From contig DFAM01000003.1 of the NCBI GenBank assembly GCA_002365595.1, positions 27,382 through 75,771 of the forward strand: a stretch of DNA of 48,390 nt. The letters are read 5' to 3'. This stretch comes from Acinetobacter sp. UBA3106. Its GTDB lineage: Bacteria; Pseudomonadota; Gammaproteobacteria; Pseudomonadales; Moraxellaceae. The translations under genes were made by a program, and so were the position numbers. Under the pieces are notes generated by a model. The model did no database searches, was not told the DNA's origin, and worked only from the letters and a program-made list of their open reading frames with translations. Below are positions 1 through 8,487 of the stretch, in pieces. How positions within the stretch are numbered: position 1 is the first letter of the stretch; each line of letters opens with the position of its first letter.

Positions 1-10
1 GAGCGTTTCA

Positions 11-670
11 ATGTCCAGTTTAATTCAACCTGAAATTTTCTTTTCTGCCCTTCCTCCTGCCGAGCAGCGCATTCAACAAGCGCTGGAAGATATACGCCAA
101 GGCAAACCTGTTCTGGTGATGGATGACTTCGACCGTGAAAATGAAGCCGACCTGATTGTTGCCGCAGAAACCTTAACTGTAGAAACCATGGCACGCATGA
201 TTCGTGATGGTTCAGGTATTGTCTGCTTATGCCTGACCGATGAACTTGCTAATCATTTAAAACTTTCACCTATGGTAGCTGATAACTCAAGCCAGTTTAA
301 AACAGCCTTTACCGTGACCATTGAAGCAGCGACAGGTGTAACTACCGGTGTTTCAGCCCAAGACCGTACTACTACAGTTAAAGCGGCAATTAAAGATGGT
401 GCTGTAGCAAGCGACTTAAACCGACCAGGTCATGTCTTCCCTTTGCGTGCCCGTGAAGATGGTGTATTGACCCGTCGTGGCCATACCGAAGGTACCATTG
501 ATTTGGCACGTTTAGCCGGTTTAAAACCTGCTGGAGTTTTATGTGAATTAACCAATCCTGATGGCAGCATGGCATCCGGTATTCAGGTGCTATCTTATGC
601 ACAAACTCATCATTTAACCGTGATTACCATTGAAGAATTGGTGCAATACCGTTTAAAGCACCAAATTTAA
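11..670 (+). CDS. ribB: 3,4-dihydroxy-2-butanone-4-phosphate synthase
   Basis: This cytoplasmic enzyme converts ribulose 5-phosphate to 3,4-dihydroxy-2-butanone 4-phosphate plus formate, the four-carbon precursor of riboflavin. The 219-residue protein has the usual stand-alone RibB length, with no fused GTP cyclohydrolase II domain. Visible family motifs are the acidic metal and substrate loop DDFDRENEADL at residues 38-48, a TGVSAQDRTTT segment, RPGHVFPLRA near residue 140 and HTEGTIDLARLAG near residue 158. Only 10 bases precede the ATG in the window, so its promoter or any FMN riboswitch cannot be judged here. A terminator follows 17 bp after the stop, so the gene ends its transcription unit. 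Identification is secure from family knowledge of the motifs. Confidence 0.96.
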   Translation: MSSLIQPEIFFSALPPAEQRIQQALEDIRQGKPVLVMDDFDRENEADLIVAAETLTVETMARMIRDGSGIVCLCLTDELANHLKLSPMVADNSSQFKTAFTVTIEAATGVTTGVSAQDRTTTVKAAIKDGAVASDLNRPGHVFPLRAREDGVLTRRGHTEGTIDLARLAGLKPAGVLCELTNPDGSMASGIQVLSYAQTHHLTVITIEELVQYRLKHQI

Positions 671-686
671 TCAAATACTCAAATTT

Positions 687-713
687 AAAACCCAGCCAAT
701 CTGCTGGGTTTTT
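687..713 (+). terminator. Rho-independent terminator after ribB
   Basis: CCCAGC (691-696) pairs with GCTGGG (703-708) across a six-base loop and is followed by five T. The A run on the left side gives it some bidirectional potential for the convergent gene at 759-1376. Confidence 0.8.
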
Positions 714-758
714 ATGTCTAATCATAGTCAAAAGAGGTAAAAACGAATTCAAATTTAT

Positions 759-1376
759 TTAGAAGAATGATGATACAACCCTGTAAATACCATACTCTGC
801 GACAAGCATTAAAATTGCAGCGCACATACCCAGTAATTTCGAATAGCAGCGTGACTGGGATAATTTATTAAAAGAAAAATACACTATAGATAAGGTTGCG
901 AAATCTAAAATAATCCAACTCAGGGTTAATAACCACAGACTCATATCCAGATGCGGGGTCACCGTGACAAATTGCGGAAAAAATGACGCAAAGAAAATAA
1001 TATCCTTGGGATTGGAAATACCCACCAGAAAACCGGTTTTGAATCCGCCTTGAACCGGTTTTAAATATAATCCTGCATCAGCCTGACCAGCCCATACTTC
1101 CTTGAGCAAACCAAAGCCCAGATAGGCAATATATAGACAACCCAATAACTGAATTGCATTCAACCAGTTTTCATTCACAACCAGTAGCCCCTTTAAGGTC
1201 AGAACTGATAACCCAATTAAAATCAGCGAGGCAAAATTTGTTCCAAATATGGTTCTAAGTGCAGCAGAATAACCACCGCGCAGACCTGCACTTGCCACCA
1301 AAAGCATCACTGGACCAGGCGTAGCAATCATCACAATGACAGCCAAACAATACAGCACATATTCAGTCACATTCAT
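759..1376 (-). CDS. LysE/RhtB family amino acid exporter
   Basis: This is an inner-membrane protein of about six transmembrane helices in the LysE/RhtB exporter family, which expels amino acids such as lysine, threonine or homoserine. The 205 residues fit the family length. The N-terminal family signature is visible as TPGPVMLLVASAGLRGG near residues 19-35, and hydrophobic helices run throughout, including one at the C terminus. The exact substrate cannot be read from sequence. The ATG at 1376 has AAGG directly against it, so the in-frame GTG two codons later (1370) has the better ribosome-binding-site spacing and may be the real start. It is transcribed toward ribB. Confidence 0.88.
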   Translation of the reverse strand: MNVTEYVLYCLAVIVMIATPGPVMLLVASAGLRGGYSAALRTIFGTNFASLILIGLSVLTLKGLLVVNENWLNAIQLLGCLYIAYLGFGLLKEVWAGQADAGLYLKPVQGGFKTGFLVGISNPKDIIFFASFFPQFVTVTPHLDMSLWLLTLSWIILDFATLSIVYFSFNKLSQSRCYSKLLGMCAAILMLVAEYGIYRVVSSFF

Positions 1377-1418
1377 CCTTGACTCTTTTTACATTTAACC
1401 CGCATATAAAAAAAGGAC

Positions 1419-1907
1419 TTACTCGTCCTCTTCATCTAAATTCAATAAATGTTGGCTCATGCCATCGGCTCGCAAGAAAGCCAAATCATAACTGGCCTTG
1501 GCCAAGGCCAGCACACGATGTTCAAACTCATCCCAAAGCGGGCGGACGTGCTTATAGTGAATGCCTAAACCGCTATGATCAGTGAGATGACGATTTTTTT
1601 CACAAAGTTTCAGTGCATGGTACAACTTACGCCCGGCAGTAGCATCCTCTCGCAAACGGATGCGTTTAGATAAAATGAAGGTTTCGACTTGTGCCAGATT
1701 GGCATGAGGTAGCATGGGTACCAGAATTTGATTCAACTGTGCATCCAGGCGTTGCCAGACCACAGTATGTTGCTCTGTTGTATAAGTATTCCATTGAATC
1801 ACTTCATGATTAAAACGACGGCAACCCCGACATACCGAATCACCAAACACGGTAGAGCAACGCCCTGCACATGGAGTCAAAGAGGCAATTCGACGATCAG
1901 TATTCAA
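1419..1907 (-). CDS. DUF1289 domain protein
   Basis: This 162-residue protein has an N-terminal four-cysteine cluster (C13, C17, C26, C29; pattern CxxxC-x8-CxGC) followed by RRFNHEVIQW. That is the signature of the DUF1289 family, presumed to bind zinc or another metal through the cysteines. The remaining ~120 residues are helical and charged, ending in the acidic tail LDEEDE, with no recognised catalytic motif. The start is TTG at 1907, chosen because GGAG lies at 1914-1917 with a six-base gap and no in-frame ATG is near. The function is unknown. Some family members are annotated as Fe-S or zinc proteins, but nothing here decides that. Confidence 0.82.
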   Translation of the reverse strand: MNTDRRIASLTPCAGRCSTVFGDSVCRGCRRFNHEVIQWNTYTTEQHTVVWQRLDAQLNQILVPMLPHANLAQVETFILSKRIRLREDATAGRKLYHALKLCEKNRHLTDHSGLGIHYKHVRPLWDEFEHRVLALAKASYDLAFLRADGMSQHLLNLDEEDE

Positions 1908-2113
1908 AATAAACTCCGAAATTCAACAACATTCAGGTCCAAAGAATTGAGACCATCTTCTGATTTAATATGAAATAAGCATAGGCATCATACATCCCGG
2001 CACAGCAAATTAAAAACCATATTTTGCGAAGGGTTTTCTCGCTAATTTTGACAATTCAAGGTAAAATATGCGCCTTAAATTTTGTCCTATTTTAAATACA
2101 TTTGGAGTATTCC

Positions 2114-3046
2114 ATGAACGCTACTGTAGAACAGCTTGCACCTGTAGAACAGCAAGCGACCACTGACTGGGTTGTTGCCGCACTTTATCAATTCAAAGAA
2201 GTTCAAGATCCTGCCAATCTTCAACAACGCCTTCTTGATTTGGTAAAAACCATCAATCTTTGTGGAACTCTAATTGTAGCGGGTGAAGGCATTAACGGCA
2301 CTGTAGCCGGAGACCGTGCAGCCATTGATACCATTCATCAATTTCTGCTGAATGAAGGCTTTAACGCAATGGAATATAAAGAGTCACACAGCGCTGACAA
2401 ACCATTTCGTAAAATGAAAATCAAACTGAAAAAAGAAATTGTGACCCTAGGCGTTGAAGTAAAACCGCGTGATTTAGTGGGTCACTATCTAGATCCAAAA
2501 GAATGGAACGAACTGATTGCACGTGATGATGTCATCCTGATTGATACACGTAACGACTACGAATATAAAGCCGGTACTTTTAAAGGCGCAATTGATCCTA
2601 AAACTGAAACCTTCCGTGAATTCCCGGAATATGTTAAACAAAATCTTGAACAGCATAAAGACAAGAAAATTGCCATGTTCTGTACAGGCGGTATTCGTTG
2701 TGAAAAATCTACCTCATTATTGCTTCAAGAAGGCTTTAATGAGGTGTATCACTTAAAAGGTGGTATTTTAAAATACCTGGAAGAAACCCCTACTGAAGAA
2801 AGCATGTGGGAAGGTGAATGTTTTGTATTTGATGGCCGTACTGCTGTTACGCATGGTGTAGAAGAAGGTCAAAATATTAAGTGTCATGCTTGTGGCTGGC
2901 CTTTGCTTCCTGAAGAAGCTGAACTTCCAAGCTATGAACACGGTGTATCGTGCAAATACTGCATCGACAAAACGACCGAGAAACAAAAAGCCGGTTTCCG
3001 TATGCGTCAGTCGCAAATTGCAGCCGCTAAACGCAAACGCCTGTAA
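2114..3046 (+). CDS. trhO: tRNA uridine(34) hydroxylase, rhodanese family
   Basis: TrhO (formerly YceA) performs the oxygen-dependent 5-hydroxylation of uridine 34 in the tRNA anticodon, the first step toward cmo5U or mo5U wobble modifications. The 310-residue protein has an N-terminal acylphosphatase-like region containing GEGINGTVAG, a central rhodanese domain with active-site loop CTGGIRCEKS (catalytic Cys about residue 190), and a C-terminal tail with paired cysteines (CHACG and CKYC). Length and layout match the family. ATG 2114 is preferred over the in-frame TTG at 2102 because GGAG at 2104-2107 lies six bases before it. A strong terminator follows, so it is monocistronic. Confidence 0.95.
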   Translation: MNATVEQLAPVEQQATTDWVVAALYQFKEVQDPANLQQRLLDLVKTINLCGTLIVAGEGINGTVAGDRAAIDTIHQFLLNEGFNAMEYKESHSADKPFRKMKIKLKKEIVTLGVEVKPRDLVGHYLDPKEWNELIARDDVILIDTRNDYEYKAGTFKGAIDPKTETFREFPEYVKQNLEQHKDKKIAMFCTGGIRCEKSTSLLLQEGFNEVYHLKGGILKYLEETPTEESMWEGECFVFDGRTAVTHGVEEGQNIKCHACGWPLLPEEAELPSYEHGVSCKYCIDKTTEKQKAGFRMRQSQIAAAKRKRL

Positions 3047-3058
3047 TCTAAATGCATG

Positions 3059-3087
3059 ATAAAAGCCCTCATTTGAGGGCTTTTTAT
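3059..3087 (+). terminator. Rho-independent terminator after trhO
   Basis: AAAAGCCCTC pairs with GAGGGCTTTT around the loop ATTT, and the T run extends to about 3085. Confidence 0.88.
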
Positions 3088-3266
3088 TTACCGCAAATAA
3101 ACAATAAATAAAAAAAGATCACCAATTTTTACCATAAAGGTATGTTAAGTCACAAATAATCTGATATTCTGAGATAAAAATTAAAACAACCATGTAACTT
3201 ATTAATTTTTAACGTGAAATATTCAACATATAGCATGAAAAAGTAACATGAAAAAGGAGCTAAATT

Positions 3267-3551
3267 ATGTCAAGAACAATTAGTCGTTCAGCCGCTTCTA
3301 CACAACGTTTCCACTTGGTTCGTGAAAAAAATCTTCAAAAAGTAGAACAAATCAAACACGCCTTAGAACAAGAATCTCATCTTTTTATAGTGATCATGGG
3401 TGCTGTTATTGGCAGTATTTTTTCCATATTCATTGCATATCATCTTACGCCTAATTTTATAGAATACGCCCTACTCAGTGTGATTCCTTTTGCACTCGCC
3501 TATAGTTTAAGAAAAGTTTATATCCATACTCTGATTCATAGCCAGGAATAA
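3267..3551 (+). CDS. Small two-helix membrane protein, unknown
   Basis: This 94-residue protein of unknown function has a basic, coil-like N-terminal third (about 40 residues) followed by two hydrophobic stretches, roughly residues 38-58 and 63-80, and a short basic tail. That layout suggests an inner-membrane hairpin with both termini in the cytoplasm. AAGGAG stands nine bases before the ATG, a strong ribosome binding site, and codon use is like the neighbours, so the gene looks real. It is separated from trhO by a terminator and from the DedA gene by 85 bp. No motif links it to a known family. Confidence 0.75.
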   Translation: MSRTISRSAASTQRFHLVREKNLQKVEQIKHALEQESHLFIVIMGAVIGSIFSIFIAYHLTPNFIEYALLSVIPFALAYSLRKVYIHTLIHSQE

Positions 3552-3636
3552 TCCGGACTGATTACCTGGCTACACTTTACCCTAAATCTAATAAACTTTA
3601 GGATGGTGTAAATATCACGATTATTTTTATAACTTT

Positions 3637-4254
3637 ATGAATCTGACAGACTGGATTATCTCCATCATGGAACAACTGGGCTATCTCGGTATTGCCCTAC
3701 TGATGTTTCTTGACAACGTATTTCCGCCTATTCCCTCTGAAATCATCATGCCCTCGGCTGGCTATTCTGCATCACAAGGTCAGCTTATATTATTTGGGGT
3801 AATTATTGCTGGCTGTTTAGGTTCACTGCTCGCTGCAGCTTTTCTGTATTGGATTGGCTATCAATTCAAACATGAAAGCATTTTTCGCTTTATAGATCGT
3901 TACGGCAAGTATTTGTTTATCAAGACCCAAGATGTAAAAAAATCACTGGACTGGTTTGAACACTATGGCCATCGTATCGTATTCTTTGGCCGTATGATTC
4001 CAGCTGTACGTTCTCTGATTAGTATTCCCGCAGGCATGAGCCGTATGCCTTTTTGGAAATTTATGTTTTACAGCGGCTTAGGTACTATTATCTGGACCAC
4101 TTTTTTGGCCTATGTCGGATTTTATTTTGGTGAAAACCAGCAGCTCATGCAGCAAATTTTCAGTAAAGTCAGTTATGTGATTATTGCCATCGTAATCATC
4201 ATTATTGGTTGGGTTGTATACCGTAGACAGCAGCGCAAAAATCGCTCATCCTGA
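3637..4254 (+). CDS. DedA family membrane protein
   Basis: DedA proteins are inner-membrane transporters. Members of the superfamily flip undecaprenyl phosphate or phospholipids and support envelope integrity and membrane potential. The 205-residue protein shows the N-terminal LDNVFPPIPSEIIMP segment with the conserved acidic residue and prolines, and the signature FFGRMIPAVRSLISIPAGM near residues 110-130, followed by two hydrophobic helices and a basic tail. Length fits the family. The ATG at 3637 has no convincing Shine-Dalgarno sequence. The next gene begins 29 bp downstream with its own GGAG, so the two are probably co-transcribed. The specific lipid substrate is not deducible. Confidence 0.92.
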   Translation: MNLTDWIISIMEQLGYLGIALLMFLDNVFPPIPSEIIMPSAGYSASQGQLILFGVIIAGCLGSLLAAAFLYWIGYQFKHESIFRFIDRYGKYLFIKTQDVKKSLDWFEHYGHRIVFFGRMIPAVRSLISIPAGMSRMPFWKFMFYSGLGTIIWTTFLAYVGFYFGENQQLMQQIFSKVSYVIIAIVIIIIGWVVYRRQQRKNRSS

Positions 4255-4283
4255 GTGAAGGCTATCTTCAGGAGACTAAGACA

Positions 4284-4703
4284 ATGTCGCATTATCTTAA
4301 ATATTTTGCTGTTGTTTATAGTATGGTCTTAATCCTGTTAGTAATTATCTTGATTTATGCTTTAAAACTCGATGCCATTACCTTGCTGCCTGGACTAATC
4401 GCTTGTGCTTTCCTAAGTGCCAGACATTTTGTCGAAAAAGAATAACGCTTACCGAATGCCAAAGAAAGAAATACTCTGGTGTGGGGATCAACTGTAGTCG
4501 CCATGACCATTGGTTTTATCGTAATGCTGGTCTTAATTGTAATGCATCCACGTGCTGAAGAAATTTTGATGACTATAGGTTATGCTGGAAGATCTCTGAA
4601 TTCATTGCTGGTTGCAGCTGCCATTGCCCTACATGGCCTGATTTTCCATATCGCTTACAATGGTTATGCTCGATATACTCTCAATAAGCACAAGTTTGAA
4701 TAA
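4284..4703 (+). pseudogene. ABZJ_00895-like membrane protein, broken by in-frame stop
   Basis: From ATG 4284 (GGAG at 4271-4274) the frame reads 53 codons of a membrane protein starting MSHYLKYFAV, meets TAA at 4443-4445, then continues in the same frame for 85 codons to TGAATAA-type stop at 4701-4703. The two halves read as one protein of about 138 residues with four hydrophobic segments. The junction (HFVEKE, stop, RLPNAKERNTLVWGS) resembles the cytoplasmic loop of the small Acinetobacter ABZJ_00895 family as I recall it. No frameshift is needed: a single base change such as C or G to T in the stop codon restores it. A shorter product could start at GTG 4479 or ATG 4503. Family assignment is from memory; the interrupted frame is seen directly. 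Confidence 0.68.
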
Positions 4704-4763
4704 ATACAAATCAGGCCTACTGATGAATTTGCCTGATCCACTCTAAACATAAAAATTCAAGCT

Positions 4764-4794
4764 TAAAAAAAGCACCATAAGGTGCTTTTTTTAT
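4764..4794 (+). terminator. Bidirectional terminator
   Basis: AAAAAAGCACC pairs with GGTGCTTTTTT around ATAA. It lies between convergent genes and can serve both the DedA unit (plus) and the YecA gene (minus). Confidence 0.85.
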
Positions 4795-4854
4795 TTAACG
4801 AATGAATTTGCTGTGTAATCCATGAGCCGCGATTGTACGGCTCAAAATGTGACA

Positions 4855-5379
4855 TTACGCTGGCGTGTGATACATTAAATAAAGTTCATTTAAATTATCT
4901 GGAATTTCTTCAGCAATTTCATCCATAAGCTGACCGTTGCGGCGGAAAGATTCCATTTGTGGATCTTCTTCATCCACACCACTGAAGACCATCATCGGTA
5001 AAGTTAAATCTACCAGTTGCTCTTCATGTTCAGGCGTGAACCAGGCTTCTTCGTTTAAGAACATGGCATCGACAAAGCCAACACTCCAGTCGCCTAAACT
5101 TGAATCCACATCTGCTTCTTCAATTTCAAAAGGAAATTCAATTCCTTCTTCATTAGCCAGGCTTTGACGAATCGATTCTAACCATGCTTTTACTTGCGCA
5201 ATAATTTCAGCAGGTACTTTCTTTTGATTGTTGTCAAAAAGTTCATCCAACCATTTATCGAATTTCGGACCAACCGCAATTGCACATAAAAAGCCATGAG
5301 TAGCCGGGAAATCTAGACCATATTCATTTTGGTCGCCATCTAGATATTCGCTCAAAAGGTCTAAATCTAAAGCACTCAT
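4855..5379 (-). CDS. UPF0149 / YecA-YgfB family protein
   Basis: This 174-residue acidic protein belongs to the UPF0149 (YgfB/YecA) family. The typical N-terminal half is visible in the LSEYLDG segment and THGFLCAIAVGP near residues 28-39, followed by the W-L-D-E-L-F region. The second half holds SLGDWSVGFVDAMFL, also a family feature. The C-terminal SEC-C zinc motif found in YecA is absent, so it is nearer the short YgfB-like form. In Pseudomonas a YgfB protein modulates antibiotic-related gene expression, but no such role can be assigned here. The next minus-strand gene ends 69 bp upstream of this start. Confidence 0.88.
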   Translation of the reverse strand: MSALDLDLLSEYLDGDQNEYGLDFPATHGFLCAIAVGPKFDKWLDELFDNNQKKVPAEIIAQVKAWLESIRQSLANEEGIEFPFEIEEADVDSSLGDWSVGFVDAMFLNEEAWFTPEHEEQLVDLTLPMMVFSGVDEEDPQMESFRRNGQLMDEIAEEIPDNLNELYLMYHTPA

Positions 5380-5448
5380 TTAAAATCCAGTTTTGTAAAA
5401 TAACTACGGCATAGCATAGCATTTTAGCCCGCTATACAGAATCCTATT

Positions 5449-5658
5449 TTAGCCTTCTTCATCATCAAAATCGTCGTCATCATCCAGATCATAATCGAAA
5501 TCTTTCAGCTCACGCTCTAAACGACGTTGTGCGAGAAGGTCATCAATGAGACGACGTTTTTCTAACGACTCTTTAGCACTAATTTTGCTTGATACTTCAT
5601 CAAAACTAACATCATCATCACTGTAGCTATCATCTAGTTCAAAATCTGTAGAAGACAC
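5449..5658 (-). CDS. Small acidic protein, PA3496-like
   Basis: The 69-residue protein has Asp/Glu-rich ends and a short basic helix in the middle (EKRRLIDDLLAQRRLEREL, about residues 33-51), finishing in a nearly pure acidic tail. This layout matches the family annotated as PA3496 putative envelope integrity protein, in which a KRR-DLL-RRL core is flanked by acid runs. That assignment rests on memory of the family. It is divergent from rpoD, with 370 bp between the start codons. No membrane segment or signal peptide is seen. The molecular role is unknown. Confidence 0.68.
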   Translation of the reverse strand: MSSTDFELDDSYSDDDVSFDEVSSKISAKESLEKRRLIDDLLAQRRLERELKDFDYDLDDDDDFDDEEG

Positions 5659-6028
5659 TAAAACTACCTCATGGTGAAAAAAAGTGAATGGGTCTAGGCG
5701 CTATTTATCGTGCTTATGCAATCTTGTCAAGTTTTTTTATTTTTTTATCCTAGAAATACGATTTAATCTTGTTTTTTACCTCTAAAATTGTGTATTTATG
5801 AACACCTAGAATTTTTATCATGCCGTATAAAGAAAACGCAGAATATTTTCAAAGCAAAGTCTCACGGACTTGAAAAAAAAAATTCCACCCCAATATTGAA
5901 AACAATTGTTAAATCAAATTCATATTTTAAATGAGACTTGAACAATCAATATTCAAAACAATTTTAAGCGAATTGTGCTATCATGCACGGTTTTTCACTG
6001 CCACAGATTCAACGAAGAGTAAGCAAAG
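5659..6028. promoter_or_regulatory. rpoD upstream region with extended -10 and direct repeat
   Basis: This 370-bp AT-rich gap separates a divergent small gene from rpoD. An extended -10 for rpoD, TGC-TATCAT, lies at 5976-5984, placing the transcript start near 5991 and leaving a leader of about 38 nt. No good -35 is seen, which is usual for extended -10 promoters. Two imperfect direct copies of a 21-base element (CAATATTsAAAACAATT core) lie at 5891-5911 and 5947-5967, the second covering the -35 zone. Nothing protein-coding is apparent. Confidence 0.55.
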
Positions 6029-7915
6029 ATGAGCGATATGACTTCCCCTACTTCGCAAGTAGCGGCTCTGATTAGCCGAGGCAAAGAGCAAGGTTACCTA
6101 ACTTACGCTGAGGTTAACGATCATCTCCCAGACTCGATCACGGAAAGCGAACAGATTGAAGACATCATTCAGATGCTTCAAGACGTGGGTATTCCTGTGC
6201 ATGAACGTGCACCTGAATCTGATGACACCATGTTTGATGGATCTAGCGCTGAAGCAACCGATGAAGTTGCGGAGGAAGAAGCTGCAGCTGTTCTTGCCTC
6301 AGTTGAAAGTGAACCTGGTCGTACAACCGACCCTGTGCGTATGTACATGCGTGAAATGGGAACGGTTGAACTGTTAACGCGCGAAGGCGAAATTAGCATT
6401 GCTAAACGTATTGAAGAAGGTATTCGTGACGTTCTTCATTCTATTGCCTATTGGCCAAATGCTGTTGAAGTTGTACTAAAAGAATATAACGATGTCACTG
6501 AAGGTGAACGTCGTCTTGCTGATATTTTATCGGGTTATTTGGACCCTGAATCTGATGAAGAAATTCCGGAAGTTTTAGAAGATGAAGCTGAAATCGAAGA
6601 AGATGAAGAAGCAACGTCTAAAACCACCAAAGATGTGAAACTGGATGATGACGACGAAGAAGAATCTGAAAGTGATGATGATTCTGAAGGTGAATCAGGT
6701 CCTGATCCAGAAATTGCACGTGTACGCTTTGCTGAACTGGAAGAAGCATGGAAAGTGACTAAAGCTGCCATTGCAGAACATGGCCGTAACAGCAAACAAG
6801 CTGAAGAAGCGCTTGAAGCACTTGCAACCGTGTTTATGATGTTCAAATTTACTCCACGTTTATTTGACATCATTTCTGAAATGATTCGTGGTACTCATGA
6901 ACAGATTCGTACTTCTGAACGTGAAGTGATGCGTTATGCAGTACGTCGTGGTCGTATGGATCGTACTCAATTCCGTACTTCTTTCCCGGGCCAGGAATCA
7001 AATCCAGCCTGGTTAGATGAGCAAATTGCCAAAGCACCTGCCGAGCAAAAAACTTATCTAGAAAAAGTACGTCCAGATGTATTGGCATTCCAGCAAAAGA
7101 TTGCCGACATCGAAAAAGAATTGGGCTTGAATGTTAAGGACATTAAAGACATTTCTAAACGTATGGCAGTCGGTGAAGCGAAAGCTCGTCGTGCCAAGAA
7201 AGAAATGGTTGAAGCCAACTTGCGTCTGGTTATTTCGATTGCGAAAAAATATACCAACCGTGGCTTGCAATTCCTTGACTTGATTCAAGAAGGTAACATC
7301 GGTTTGATGAAAGCCGTAGATAAGTTTGAATACCGTCGTGGTTATAAATTCTCGACCTATGCAACTTGGTGGATTCGTCAGGCAATTACCCGTTCGATTG
7401 CCGATCAGGCACGTACCATTCGTATTCCGGTACACATGATTGAAACCATTAACAAGATCAACCGTGTATCTCGTCAATTGCTTCAAGAAATGGGCCGTGA
7501 ACCGACTCCTGAAGAATTGGGCGAACGTCTGGAGATGGATGAAGTTAAAGTTCGTAAAGTGCTTAAAATTGCCAAAGAGCCGATTTCTATGGAAACGCCG
7601 ATTGGTGATGATGAAGATTCGCATTTGGGCGACTTCATTGAAGATGGCAACATCACTTCTCCGATTGATGCTGCAACTTCAGAAGGCTTAAAAGAAGCGA
7701 CTCGCGAAGTACTTGAAAACCTGACTGAACGTGAAGCGAAAGTCTTGAAAATGCGTTTTGGTATTGATATGCCAACCGACCATACTTTGGAAGAAGTTGG
7801 TAAACAGTTTGATGTCACCCGTGAGCGTATTCGTCAGATTGAAGCTAAAGCATTACGCAAATTACGTCATCCTTCTCGTTCTGAACACTTGCGTTCATTC
7901 CTTGAAAATGACTAA
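6029..7915 (+). CDS. rpoD: RNA polymerase sigma factor RpoD (sigma-70)
   Basis: This is the primary sigma factor, directing RNA polymerase to housekeeping promoters. The 628-residue protein shows region 1.1 at the N terminus, region 1.2 (DPVRMYMREMGTVELLTREGE), a long non-conserved insert with a strongly acidic run at about residues 172-230, and region 2 from about residue 393, including FLDLIQEGNIGLMKAV and YKFSTYATWWIRQAI for -10 recognition and melting. Region 3 follows (IPVHMIETINKI), then region 4 with the -35 helix-turn-helix TRERIRQIEAKALRKLR near residues 595-612. It is preceded by an extended -10 promoter and followed by a hairpin. Length is close to E. coli RpoD. Confidence 0.98.
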   Translation: MSDMTSPTSQVAALISRGKEQGYLTYAEVNDHLPDSITESEQIEDIIQMLQDVGIPVHERAPESDDTMFDGSSAEATDEVAEEEAAAVLASVESEPGRTTDPVRMYMREMGTVELLTREGEISIAKRIEEGIRDVLHSIAYWPNAVEVVLKEYNDVTEGERRLADILSGYLDPESDEEIPEVLEDEAEIEEDEEATSKTTKDVKLDDDDEEESESDDDSEGESGPDPEIARVRFAELEEAWKVTKAAIAEHGRNSKQAEEALEALATVFMMFKFTPRLFDIISEMIRGTHEQIRTSEREVMRYAVRRGRMDRTQFRTSFPGQESNPAWLDEQIAKAPAEQKTYLEKVRPDVLAFQQKIADIEKELGLNVKDIKDISKRMAVGEAKARRAKKEMVEANLRLVISIAKKYTNRGLQFLDLIQEGNIGLMKAVDKFEYRRGYKFSTYATWWIRQAITRSIADQARTIRIPVHMIETINKINRVSRQLLQEMGREPTPEELGERLEMDEVKVRKVLKIAKEPISMETPIGDDEDSHLGDFIEDGNITSPIDAATSEGLKEATREVLENLTEREAKVLKMRFGIDMPTDHTLEEVGKQFDVTRERIRQIEAKALRKLRHPSRSEHLRSFLEND

Positions 7916-7982
7916 CCCATAGGGATACGACGGGGAGTTGAAAATTTGTTTAACATCCCCATCTAGTATTCAGCAACATAAT

Positions 7983-8010
7983 AACGCCTGCATCTATGCA
8001 GGCGTTTGAT
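7983..8010 (+). terminator. Hairpin after rpoD
   Basis: Perfect 11-bp arms AACGCCTGCAT and ATGCAGGCGTT are separated by two bases and followed by a weak T tract (TTTGATATAT). It may be an inefficient terminator that lets some transcription into the DUF493 gene 20 bp beyond. Confidence 0.68.
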
Positions 8011-8027
8011 ATATAAGTGGGACTACT

Positions 8028-8321
8028 ATGACCATGTTAGACCGTACACCCTCTCGCGAACTTCAAGAACATCTTTGGGTTTTCCCAATGGATTACCCTA
8101 TTAAACTGATTGGTGAAGCCTGCGAAGAGTTACATATTGCTGTTGTAGAAATTTTGGTAAAACATTTTCCGGATTTTGATGGTAACAGCATCAAGGTACA
8201 ACCTTCACGTACTGGAAAATACCATTCTTTAACTGCCCAGATTGTGTTTGTAGAGCTGGAACAGGTGCACGCTTTATATTCTGACCTCGCAGCCTGCCCG
8301 TTGATTAAAACTGCTCTTTAA
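8028..8321 (+). CDS. ybeD: DUF493 / YbeD family protein
   Basis: This 97-residue cytoplasmic protein belongs to the YbeD (DUF493, UPF0250) family, small ferredoxin-fold proteins related to ACT-like regulatory domains. The characteristic features are the FPMDYPIKLIG segment near residues 19-29 and the SRTGKYHSLTAQI segment near residues 60-72. As in many proteobacteria it lies directly before lipB, so a role connected with lipoate metabolism has been suggested for the family. No catalytic residues are known. A strong terminator follows, so in this genome it is probably not co-transcribed with lipB. Confidence 0.92.
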   Translation: MTMLDRTPSRELQEHLWVFPMDYPIKLIGEACEELHIAVVEILVKHFPDFDGNSIKVQPSRTGKYHSLTAQIVFVELEQVHALYSDLAACPLIKTAL

Positions 8322-8327
8322 GAGCAC

Positions 8328-8358
8328 ATAAAAAACACGCTTCTGGCGTGTTTTTTTA
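8328..8358 (+). terminator. Rho-independent terminator after ybeD
   Basis: AAAAAACACGC pairs with GCGTGTTTTTTT around TTCTG, with a long T tract. Confidence 0.88.
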
Positions 8359-8487
8359 TTTATATAACAATAAAAATATGACTAATTCTGCAAAAAACTT
8401 TAAATCGGCCAGCGATCACCTCCTATCTCAGCATGATTTCATTATAATCCTTCTATCCTGTTGAAATTTTTTAAGGACGCACTTCAC

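Noticed and set aside
1728..1973. Plus-strand frame of 81 codons over the DUF1289 gene start
   Set aside because: It overlaps the DUF1289 gene in antisense, with no motif or ribosome binding site.
7058..7624. Antisense frame of 188 codons inside rpoD
   Set aside because: It is wholly inside a strongly conserved gene on the other strand, has no ribosome binding site and gives a low-quality protein rich in Phe and Asn.
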